DNA of 64,000 nucleotides from Acanthococcus lagerstroemiae (Eukaryota; Arthropoda; Insecta; Hemiptera; Eriococcidae). The stretch lies in NCBI GenBank assembly GCA_031841125.1, contig CM063107.1, forward strand, positions 62,073,814-62,137,813, in the 5' to 3' direction. Of this stretch, positions 54,341 to 64,000 are shown piece by piece. Every line of letters begins with the position of its first letter. Position 1 is the stretch's first letter. The notes under the pieces were generated by a model, which ran no database searches, was not told the DNA's origin, and saw only the letters and a program-made list of their open reading frames with translations. A program made the translations under genes and the position numbers.

Positions 54341-56820
54341 GCGGAAAATATGCCCTTTATGATTTTTTTTTGTAACCATGCTCATATATTAAGTATCGTT
54401 GTTTATTATTCAATCGGACGTTCAAACATTTTATTATTTACCCTGTGTGTAGCATTCGTGTGGAATTTTTCGGTTAAGTTTTTTTTTTCGTTGTTTTCTT
54501 TTAGTTCTCGTTTTTTCTTCTACTTTTTTTCTCCTTTTTTCTCTTTTATTTTGTTGGATGTATTCTGTTCAGTATGTACGATTAAAGGAATTTATATACG
54601 CCTTATGACCTGGCTTCTATAATATTTTTTCTTTTTTGTTTCCATTTTTTTTCTTCTTTTTTTTGTAGTAAGAAGCTTTTGTGTGATAACTATTATTCGT
54701 CTTTAAATTCATTCGATAATGGACTTTTGTTACTTAATTTAAGAGAGAGAGAATAATAGTGTATAGTTTTATTGTGAAATTTATTTTTACTTTCAATGTC
54801 CTTCTTGTGTAGACGTATGTATGTGTAGTATTACGTAGTCGCCAGAAAAGTTGATTGTACGCGCTTTTCCTCGAACTTATGTGATAACATCGAGCCCTTA
54901 TACTTCATCGAAAACAACCCTTAATCGATGCTTTCAACGACAGAAGCTGATCGTTCGCCTTCACCGAAATCTTTCGATAGCGTACGGAAATATGAGTAAG
55001 ACTACTTTGTCGATAGTATACGTACACGTAAGCGGTTAACGTTGTTCATAATGAACAAATAATCGGCGGGAGTGGAGAAAAATGTCGGATAGTTACTGTA
55101 AAAATGGAATACTCGGTAATGGTACGACGATTAAACGAAGAAATCGCATTAACGTAAGAGGAAGCAATTCGTATGGTTTCGTTCAATCGTTTCAAACTTG
55201 TCCGAGAGAGCTAATTCCTCAAAACTAGGTAAACTGGAGAGTAGGATGTTGAAGTCTCAGAAATCCCCGAAAAAATAACTGGAACATCGCCAAATCGCGA
55301 GAAAGATGCGCAACTTTGCAAAAATGTAACAGAAACATTTGATTTTTTTTTTTTCAATTTCACGAGCCACAACTTTTTAAAACGTTGAAGTCACGAATTC
55401 TGTAAAAAGTTACAGCAAATTTCTATCGATCTGTCACAAAAATGCTTTCATTATTATGAAAATGCAGAGTTAAACACCCGGCTATGTTACCGTGGACTCC
55501 ACCGGTAGTCTGAAATGTGCCCCCCCCCCCTTCTAAGTCAGATACTGGTCTTTTGGAGAAATTGCTCTCATTGATGTGAAATTGGAAAATTCGGGTTATC
55601 CCGACAAAATTTATAGCCCAAAACCATTTCTCTCTTTATTTCTCTTTTTACTCAAATTCGAACAGTTTCTCTAGCTAGCATTTATCAGTAAAATTTTCTT
55701 CAGTTTATTTCTACCATTACTGTAACTACATTGTGCATTGTGACTATGTTTAGACTTTTTCCCCTAGCAATTCTGTGGCTTTTGGAGAGTTTACTTACAC
55801 CCGGCTCACTTTCACCTGTTACCCGAAAATTTTGTACCCTATTCGAAATTTCTTAATGTGGACAGTTTTATTCACTGTTTGAGTTTCAGTATGGTTAGCC
55901 ACGTACCGTGGTCGTCAGAAGGTCGGGTGAGCCGAGTGCATCAAAATATGTTGCATTAATCTGAGCCAAATTCTCTGAGGCTATGACGCCAGGGGTTTTC
56001 GAAGGTTGTAGGATATGAACATAGAAGCAGTTTTACTACATTTTATCTTTATTGTAATTCACTCGTCTTTTCGCATAATGTTGAAGGTTCTTCAATTAGG
56101 ACAAGTGTTCCGCCATGTTGGCAGTTAAGTAATACCGAAAAAAGAATCTCGATGTATCAAATGTTCGAACGTTGGGTATAACAGGATAGCAGGAACCTTT
56201 GATCCATTTCTGTCCATTTTATCGTTTTATTTGTGTATGTTTTTTGCCTATGGACACATTTTAACAACTAGACGACGGACAAGCTATTCAAAAATTGACT
56301 GCTGAGGATATGCCATCCCTGTGATAAGTGACTAACCGTAAATATCTTATCAGAAAAACAGTCCATTTTCTAGAAATCTTTTGTCCGAAATTAAGTTTAA
56401 GAAATGTTGACCTTTCTGTGAATAAATTGAAATGGATTATACTTGGTTGCTAGATGCAAGACCCTTTCATAAAATCAGAGCATAGTGATACTCAGAACAG
56501 CTTTTTAGCAAGGGGAAGGTTGAATTATCCTTTCAAAGAAATGAAAAAAGAGAGTCCATTATCTAAAAGGTGGTTGAGGCAAACTAACTTCGAAAAATGG
56601 TACCCTTCTTATTAATCTATCATAATAGCTTACAAATGGTTATAGAATGCAAAAGTACCTCCGCGCCGCAGATCAGCCTAGCAAGCTGCCGATGCCTAAG
56701 TGTATTCACAATGTAAAATTGACGAAGTATCCTGCTTCATTGTTGTTGTTATTTCTCATTATTAATGATAACGTGCGGTTCATAAAAAGCCACCTGATTT
56801 CGCCTACTCCGTTGGAAAGT
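54341..56820. other. Downstream sequence, no recognised feature
   Basis: AT-rich with a C run near 55519. No ORF with family resemblance. Confidence 0.4.
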
Positions 56821-56826
56821 TCCTAT

Positions 56827-57193
56827 AGACCAGTTTTGTGTGACGTCACACCAGTGAGTTGCTATTAGCAAAAGTACCCGTTTTTTTCGTGCGGTCGTAT
56901 TGATTCCCATAAGAAAAACACACGGAGCAAAGATCATTATGTTACTACCTGAGAATAAGAAATTTGTTAGAAAGCAAAGGTATATATTTGTAATCCAGAA
57001 GGTTCTTAGCATTTGCTAATCAGTTTCTGATTTCTAACAAATTTCTTATTCTCAGGTAGTAACATATGATCTTTGCTCCGTGTGTTTTATGGGAGTCAAT
57101 ACGTTCGCACGAAAAAAGACGGGTACTTCTTCTAACTGTAACCAAGAGTAGTAACACACTGTATGACGTCATCACAATTCACAAAACTGGTCT
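56827..57193. mobile_element. Foldback MITE, AGACCAGTTTTGTG termini
   Basis: The left arm begins AGACCAGTTTTGTGTGACGT and the right arm ends with its inverted copy (CACAAAACTGGTCT with one base difference). The arms, about 150 bp each, share AAGTACCCGT, CACACGGAGCAAAGATCAT and CTGAGAATAAGAAATTTGTT. A spacer of about 65 bp lies near 56985-57030. No coding capacity. Confidence 0.8.
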
Positions 57194-57199
57194 ATTCAG

Positions 57200-58080
57200 A
57201 TTCAAAAACGGATCCCCTCATAAAGTACAAAAAAAGGGGGAAATGTATTTTTTCTACTTGGACGAATTTCGATGACTACGAACTTCGTAATTTAGTATAC
57301 TGACCTTGTATTGGAATTTTGTCTTGATTCCGTTTAGGAGTTATAATTTAGAAAAATTAGTTTTCATTACTTTGAGGCCTTGAAAAAATATTAAACGTTG
57401 TATGGCCACCGAAAAAAAAAAACGTATAGGCTAAATAGAAAGTTATGTTGAAACTGGCATCTACTCAGATTGGTTTGAAATGTAAATGAATTGCTAGAAA
57501 TGGAAAAAATATGATGTTTCAGCTTCGGAAATATCAGTTTTATATTAATTTATGTATTCATCTGTTGTTGTAAGATTTGTTGTGGTTTGAAAATACTTAT
57601 GAAATGTTTCTTTCCAGAAATGTTAATTCCACTTGAGTCGAACTTTTCAGTGTCGGTGAAAAACTTTTTATCAGCACAGAAATTCAGTATTCTATTCAGT
57701 GCACTCAATTATAAATGTAGAATCTACAGATGTACACACTATAACTTGGATACCTAATTCGCCTATCCTTGTAGCTACCCCCGTAGCGTGTGAAGCTGTT
57801 GCGTTGATTCCCCTGCTAGATGGCAGAAAAATCGGTTACAATGCATTTCTTATGGACGAGGTGCTTTTTCAAATGAGAGCTGTACAGTAAATCATGTCCT
57901 TAATTTCGTGTGGATATTATATTATCCTTCAAGATGAAGATCATGATGAGGAAAAGTATTCGTACAGGGGGGAAAAAATCAGTACTGACTTGTGAGCCCA
58001 TTGCGAAGAGCGGAACCAGTTGCGTTTGTGTATGTAAGTGCGTATGTTTGTCCCTACATACTGTGGAGTTAGGTTTCTAG
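57200..58080. other. No recognised feature
   Basis: AT-rich sequence between two inverted-repeat elements. Confidence 0.35.
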
Positions 58081-58085
58081 GTTAT

Positions 58086-58259
58086 TGGGATATAAACCTG
58101 CACTAGAGTGCGCTGCAAAGTCACCTGTGCGGCTTTTAGCAGGGTAAAATGAAAATGTGATCATGTGTACTTTCAAATAGGAAAATCTCCATAATCACCC
58201 GTTCATACCACTGATAAGACGGAATCGTGCCAACATTTGCAACTCTCATTTATATCCCA
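58086..58259. mobile_element. TGGGATATAAA-family TIR element with AT target duplication, copy 2
   Basis: The ends TGGGATATAAACC and TTTATATCCCA are flanked by AT (58084-58085, 58260-58261). It shares CACTAGAGTGCGCTGCAAA and GATCATGTG(T/C)AC-type blocks with the inverted copy at 9063-9397. 174 bp, non-coding. Confidence 0.7.
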
Positions 58260-58536
58260 ATAGTGTGTCAATCTGTGGTAGAACCTAAAACTTACTGTTT
58301 TGCTACAACCAGTGTTACCATTAGATTGGGCGCGGAATTTCCTGTAGGAATCCATCCTAACTCTCTTCTTGGTAACAAGTGGAATCAACACTTTTTGGAA
58401 AGAAACGCTTCTTGTATAGAAGTCGAAAAATTAGGTCATTTTAGAAATCCGAGAAAGATCACGATCATTCTAATTACTAATGTGATGATCTCTCAGCGGT
58501 CCTAAATCATGATCTTGGTGTACGAGTCTAATTGTG

Positions 58537-58775
58537 AATTGAAGAGTAAAGAATCAAAACTCACCTTTGCCATTTCACTTCAAGGGCGCAAATAGGCAAA
58601 ATACTGTACATGGGTGCAGGAATATCTTTGCCGCGCCTGTGAACTGGGAGTATGTTATACATATCGCACATTCACAGGCACGGCAAAGATATTCGTGCAT
58701 CCGTGTACCGTATTTTGCCTATGCACCTTTGAAGTAAAATTGCAAATGTGAGTTTTGATTCTTTACCCTTCAATT
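58537..58775. mobile_element. Long palindrome / foldback MITE, AATTGAAGAGTAAAGAATC arms
   Basis: The two arms of about 105 bp are inverted. The left has AATTGAAGAGTAAAGAATCA and the right ends TGATTCTTTACCCTTCAATT. Inner blocks CGCAAATAGGCAAAATACTG and GGAATATCTTTGCCG(C/T)GCCTGTGAA are mirrored. The spacer is only about 25 bp. Confidence 0.8.
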
Positions 58776-58779
58776 GTTG

Positions 58780-60205
58780 AGCTAAAGTTCTCAGATTAGA
58801 TTGTTTTGAGAAATAGGAAAATTGAAATTTTCCCATCTTGTCGCCCAATTAACTGTTACGAAAGTCATGTCGGCGATGTCTTGTTAACCTTCATCAGCTA
58901 GTCAGCCGCTTGAATTAGTGAATTCATGGCAAGTTCTAAGTTCAACTCCGTTAAATTGCCTTTACAATAACTAACCGAATTCTATTGAAAAAGGAACCTG
59001 GGAGACTATAATGAGGATAATTGCTAAGTAAATACACGCCATTGTGTTCGCGTTTTACATTTATTATTATTGCTGTACAAATTAACAGTGTTGTACGCAT
59101 TTGAAAATGTCGCTGGAGATTCCTTCCCCGGGGCATCGCAGATTGGATCTAGTCCTTGGAATAACCGCACTTTCCCTTCTTTCCGCAATTTTGTCGAAGA
59201 ACAAACCGATGGAAGTTCTATTTCTGATCATCTCATCTGAATTCATGTCTGAAAAGGGGACCATCCCTCGCTCTGACTTGGGCTCCTCTAGTACCATTGA
59301 TGATTGACACTTCAGCCCTTTAGTCACTTGATGTTCATTAATGGGTGACTGTTGACTATATAAAAACCCTCTTGCGTGATAGCTTTGCTGTTTTTAACCC
59401 TCATTTCGGTTTCCTCTTTATGCTGAAGTCCTAAATCATGGGAGATTGAAATTCGCCTCAAGAACCCCTCACTCTAAAACTGCAGAGAATTTGGCTCATG
59501 TCAATTGTAACTTTATGTTCTTGGCCTGCCCGAGACCCCCCCCCCCTCCTTGTGCTCATACATAAACAGGTCATATCGAGGAAATTTATACTAAATTGAC
59601 TTTTATGACTGTATTCGTTGATTGTCAGGTACTTTCTCGTGCGCAAAACCTCTCTTCCAATAAGTCTACGCTGCGTGATTCTTCTTCGTTGACACCTTGA
59701 TGCGTGATCTCTGTACCTTGCTATTCGATATACAAATGGTCCAATCGATTCGATCAGACTCAGTCAGAGAAAGCATTAATGTAGCCTCACTTCTACCTCA
59801 GTACGTTAACGAGAGAAAAACTAGACATGATCCGAATCGCGAACTGGAAAAGAATTATGGATACACTGTGCGGGTCCAGTTACCAAATAGTATTTATCGC
59901 CTGCAACAGATGATCGCCATATTAAATTAACTTATTTTTTTCTTTCTCTTCGCATTACAGGGTTTGCTGAAACAAATAAAGTAACAAGCAAAAATGAAAA
60001 AAGTACAAATTTTTTGTGATAAAATTACCTACTGTATCTTCGCTTTTGTACGGTGAAAACAAATCTGAAGAAATGGTTGTTTCGGGAAATGGTTTCTTTT
60101 TTCTTTATTTGTTTCTTGTTGTACTAATTTTGTTTTGGCTTTCTGTACAAATACCCATTGTATTTTTTTAAAAATTGGTTTACTGTATGAAAAAATCAAA
60201 TTTCG
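58780..60205. other. No recognised feature
   Basis: Small open frames at 59082-59327 (both strands) and 59697-59930 show no family match. C run at 59537. Confidence 0.35.
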
Positions 60206-60211
60206 TTGACC

Positions 60212-60287
60212 TTAGGGCGTTTGTAAGAACGATATTCAAGTCATGCGTTGGGTACTGTCGCCTTTAAGGTTCTTATGAACGCCCTAC
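60212..60287. repeat. Short inverted repeat (TTAGGGCGTTTGTAAGAAC)
   Basis: TTAGGGCGTTTGTAAGAAC is followed by GTTCTTATGAACGCCCTA, an inverted match at about 16 of 19 positions with a 38-bp loop. Could be a very small MITE. Confidence 0.55.
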
Positions 60288-60289
60288 GT

Positions 60290-61690
60290 GTTCGTGTGTA
60301 TGTTTGTGTTGGTTATTATACATTAATCGGAATGACGTTGAAATATACGGATTTCTGGTTTCCTGATATTTGTAAATAGCTTATATTTTAGCGAAGTAAG
60401 TCTTTTTTTTTTCCCTTCTAAATTTTTTAAGTTTTTGAACGTTTGTTTATTCCTGAAATTCAATAAATAATTGTAATTAGTATCGGTTTAAATTTGTGTA
60501 AATGATTATTTTCTAATTTTAATTTGTATAGATTTCAAAATTGCAAAATCTATTATATTAGTTATAATACATTCTGTCATTTATTTAACATTAATGGATT
60601 ATAACTTGAGTAAATCATTGGAAAGTTTAATCGCATTTCTTATTTCAGTTGGCTAATGATTTATTTTCTGTTTTTGCAGAACGTTTGATAAGCTGACAAC
60701 CAGCGCCTCAAAATATTCATTTCCTTAAACGCGTTCGTGAAGCTGTGTCACCAAAGAGTAACTTCTATCGAATGAATTGGCAGGATCAGTCTTGGCACCA
60801 GAATTCTATGAGGATGCACTTCGTGTTGTTGATCCTAAATAATTAGGGAAAATGATCATTTGTGAGCAAAGCGAGCAATATTATAATTTTCAAGAGAATT
60901 TCTGCCAACATTTCCCAGTTTGGACGCTCATGTGAGTGGAAGGGGAAGGTACACCCCGAATCCATCCTTCCTTTCCTAAAACCGGCTATGGATAGGTGTC
61001 TTGTCTCCTAGTCCAAGTCTCCGCATTCTGAAAATCTTCGGAGAAATTCTAAGCTGCTGAATTCCGAGACTCGATTCCGCTGCGCCATCCTCACGTAGTG
61101 TGGAGCCTGTCGCGAATACAATCATATGTAAGGGGCTCCTAAGTTTGTATGTTTTCAAGTTGTATTTGAGCTGGAAAATTTCAGTGTTGGGCCCTTTCCA
61201 ATAATTTCGAGCGCGGAGCTTGGCGTAGACTGCAAACTCATCGTAAGGACGGCCCCACGCTCGCTCATATTTGTAGTCGTATTGTAGTTGCTGTACTTGT
61301 TACAAGATATTTTATATCTTTATTTTACAGTTTCATGGTGATCTGGATATCCTCTGTGGTTATTGGTTACTTATATAGCTTTCCATACATGTTATGGTTA
61401 TGCTTTTGTTAAAGAATCAAAATCTACAATCGAATGCATTATTCGTTCTTATGGTTACAGCACTCTTTTCACAGCTCTGCTTCTTCCTGTCCATTTGCGA
61501 AAAATCGCTCTCATTGGCAACACTGTTTTGACAGGCTTGTTGCAGGATGAATGGGTCCAGTATGCGGCTCTAGAGGTGTTAAGTGAATGACATTCTTGTC
61601 CAAATTTCACTTGTACAAGAAAATTTTTAAAAAAATCAATTTTTTAATGTGTGTGTTTACTAAAATTTCATTCAGATTCCTTTAAAAATT
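60290..61690. other. No recognised feature
   Basis: AT-rich; the minus strand near 61085-61115 has a weak A-box-like TGGCGCAGCGGAATCG but no B box, so no tRNA-like element is called. Confidence 0.35.
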
Positions 61691-61696
61691 CTCATT

Positions 61697-61770
61697 CAAG
61701 GGCGCAAGAAGGGAGCTATAGCATCCCCTAAAAATTCTTCATCATTTTTTCAAAATCAATTTGGAAAGGG
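61697..61770 (+). repeat. Terminal segment of a CAAGGG(A/C)GC repeat, copy 2
   Basis: CAAGGGCGCAAGAAGGGAGC, CTATAGCATCCCCTAAAAAT and TTTTTTCAAAATCAATTTGG match the inverted copy at 35640-35735. Confidence 0.45.
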
Positions 61771-61779
61771 AAAAAAATG

Positions 61780-62355
61780 ATGCCGATGGTCTGATGCGGT
61801 TACGTTGCGTTGTAGGTTCGTACAAATTTACAGCTCATGAAAATAGATAAGTACAATATCGAGCTTTGACCCCTGCCCCAGTATTTTTTTTTTCTAAATT
61901 CTAGCACTCACCAAAATAAATGCTGGCTTATTTAAGATAAGGGAATAATAAACTATAGGTAATCAAAAAACTAACATCAGCATTAAATTTCTCGTTGAAA
62001 ATACATAGGTATAGAATCATATATTTCCATGCCATTTTTTGAAAAAAAATCTCAAACCGTTGTGTAAATTCATAAATTGAAAAGAGCGGCCATTCTTATT
62101 CTCGTTCATTGGGAACCTCCATCAAGAAGAAAAACATGGAAAATCATGGCTTTAAAATCATTCTAAAATCTTTCACCTGTGCTTGGGTTATGCTATAGGT
62201 ATGATACGCTAAACATTTGATAGAAGAATATCGCTTTTGAATATTAAGTATTCAAAACATTGCGAGTTTGCAAGTTGCGGTTTGAAAGCGGCAAAGCACT
62301 GCCTTTTCCATTCTTTTTCAACATACTGCACTTCGACGTTGGCCGACATTTTTCG
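61780..62355. other. No recognised feature
   Basis: AT-rich sequence without supported structure. Confidence 0.3.
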
Positions 62356-62361
62356 AATAAG

Positions 62362-62900
62362 CTTGTTAAAAATCGATAGTTCAATTATAATCGATTTTGA
62401 GGCAGTCATCGATTATTATCGATTAAAATCGGTAATTTTTCATTTTTCCTAATAAATTTTTGGTTACATTGAACGAATGTTTTGCTATTGTATTTACTGT
62501 CAATTAGAATCAAAAGTTGAAATTCAAATATTTATGATATTATTTTTCTCGATAAGGGAGAACTTTGTCACATTGTGGGTAGAGTATGAAAATTTTAGAA
62601 CTGGAAAAATGAATCCAACTGATTTCTTAATCATTCTCTCAACTGAAACATTTTTTATGTTTAATTATTTCATATTTCCTCGCCAGATAATGAAAAAATA
62701 AATTTTTTCAGTAACAATATGATTAATGTTCTATCTCAAGATTCTCAACTTATTCACTTTTGCACTGCTTTATGGTTCCCATTTCCTCGCCCCTTACTGC
62801 AGCATTATTTTCTTGATCTTGCAAAAAATCGATTAAAATCGATGTCTTGATAATCGATAATTGTTGAGAAGGCGCGTTTTATCGACTGTAATCGATTATT
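62362..62900. repeat. ATCGATT word block at both ends of a 540-bp segment
   Basis: AATCGAT/ATCGATT words cluster at 62371-62430 and again at 62826-62900, with ordinary AT-rich sequence between. This may be another iterated-word element, but no termini were identified. Confidence 0.4.
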
Positions 62901-62934
62901 TTGACAGACCTCTTCTCAAAGCAGTGGATTGCAG

Positions 62935-63430
62935 CCAGCCGAAAACTGAAAGCCAAATTCAGCCGAATTTTTACTGATAAAAGAAAAGCTGAAAGCTAGC
63001 TTTATTTGTACCTTCACAAGCCAAAAGCTGAAAGAAGCCAACATTTTCCAGCTTTCTTTTGGCTTTTCAAAAACCTATAAATTCGTGAGCTCTTATCAAT
63101 TTTTAATTTTTCTTGTGTGTGATATTTTTGAGAACTGTATTTTCCCTCCTTAAACCTTAAGACCTCAGCTCAGGTGTCAGTTGACGGCAAATTTTAGCTC
63201 AAAATATCAGCAACGACTGCAATTTGTTTGTACCTCGTTTGTACGTTTTGTCTTTTGGGTATTGGGCAACGGAAATGAAGTATTTTTATCAGCAAAGACT
63301 AAAGAAGCAAAAAAGCCGAAAGCCAGCCGAATTTTTCTTAAAAGCCGAAAGCAGAAAGTCAAATCCGTATTTTTCAAGGTCAAAAGTTTAAGCCAAAAGC
63401 CGAAGCTAAAATTTTTAGCTGCAATGCACT
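62935..63430. repeat. AGCCGAAAGC / AGCTGAAAGC word block
   Basis: Words such as CAGCCGAAAACTGAAAGCC, AAAGCTGAAAGC, AAGCCGAAAGCC and AAAGCCGAAGC cluster at 62935-63065 and 63300-63420. Inverted in sense to the GGCTTCAG words at 31795-32500. The frame open at 63181-63489 is Lys-rich because of this block and is not considered a gene. Confidence 0.5.
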
Positions 63431-63736
63431 ATTGGGATTTAAAAGGAAATATAGAGCGGGCTGAAAATCACCCCGCACCAGCAATATAAGGGTGATCAAA
63501 TCGTTCTCTTATGGGGCAACCCATGTAAAACGCAATTTTTCAAGGAGTTCTAATTTTCTCAGAATTTTTTATTTGAAATCGATTTGTCTTTTTTTTTATT
63601 ATTTATAACTATTTCAACAAAATGTAGGACATAATTTTTCAGGAAAAAAAAAAGTATGACGGAGAAATTCAAGTTTGAAAATGAAAATTTTCCCATTTAA
63701 AATACATGGGCTTTTCTGGTTCGATAAAAATCCACC

Positions 63737-63860
63737 AGATGTCAGCCACTTTGCTTTTAAATCCCAATTGTCTCGAACAGTAAACGCTCGATTGTGGGTA
63801 GTTATTATAACATGTTTATACTTCTGTTCACTATGTTGGATGGTGCGTTCAACGAATCAA
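63737..63860. repeat. Dispersed repeat with CACCAGATGTCAGCCACTTT core, copy 2
   Basis: Inverted relative of 22901-23098, sharing CACCAGATGTCAGCCACTTT and ATGGTGCGTTCAA in the same order. Class unknown. Confidence 0.4.
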
Positions 63861-64000
63861 CAAGCGCATTATTTCCACTTTCCAGTACGTCCAGTAATCT
63901 TGAGTTTGTCCGACGTGAAGATTTCGGGTGAAACATGAAAATTAATATCCATAGAATCAACGCGAAACAGGAGTGGTCTTAAAGTAGGGTTACCAACTGT

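Noticed and set aside
59082..59327. Overlapping open frames on both strands near 59.1-59.3 kb
   Set aside because: No conserved domain, no splice or polyadenylation support.
61085..61120. Third tRNA-like SINE
   Set aside because: Only an A-box-like TGGCGCAGCGG motif; no B box at the right distance.
63181..63489. 102-codon Lys-rich frame
   Set aside because: Produced by the AGCCGAAAGC word block, with no independent support.

Overview
This window is eukaryotic and most likely from an arthropod, probably an insect. It has GT-AG introns of 11 to 26 kb, (AC)n and (GTT)n microsatellites, many poly-C/poly-G runs, and dense debris of jockey/R1-like, CR1-like and RTE-like LINEs, mariner fragments and small inverted-repeat DNA transposons. 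The one gene I recognise with confidence reads very like insect homologues of its family. I see no prokaryotic features. Species cannot be fixed from the sequence alone.

Main gene: a plus-strand A20/AN1 zinc-finger gene (ZFAND5/ZFAND6 type) has three coding exons at 15903-16196, 42058-42220 and 53478-53626. The splice phases agree (0, then 1) and the product is 201 residues: an A20 finger, a Ser/Thr/Asp-rich linker and a C-terminal AN1 finger. A 5' UTR acceptor lies at 15697, a possible short upstream intron at 15534-15696, and a CpG-rich block with a perfect inverted GCCGCCATTTTCATCC repeat at 15175-15292 is a promoter candidate. The 3' UTR starts at 53627.

Inside the 25.9 kb intron are two further coding candidates on the same strand. 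One is a GC-rich 424-codon ORF (29488-30762) with a strong internal donor at 30565, in the same phase as the AN1 exon acceptor. The other is an 82-codon ORF (25762-26010). The first could be a nested gene or an alternative first exon of the zinc-finger gene.

The rest is repeats, many nested. 1-15 kb: inverted-repeat elements, one with an unoccupied site preserved elsewhere in the window. 20.3-21.6 kb: a satellite alternating 147- and 105-bp steps. 26.8-28.1 kb: minus-strand jockey/R1-like LINE. 28.2-28.6 kb: a foldback made of smaller hairpins. 33-35 kb: a MITE and a mariner-like element. 43.6-44.5 and 47.7-48.1 kb: RTE-like pieces. 48.2-52.9 kb: two minus-strand LINEs broken by three DNA elements. 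54.9-64 kb: apparently non-coding sequence with several palindromic elements. A recurring class of element has CAGGGTGTCTACC-like ends, a 5-bp target duplication in the two cleanest copies, and an interior built from a short word that differs from copy to copy.
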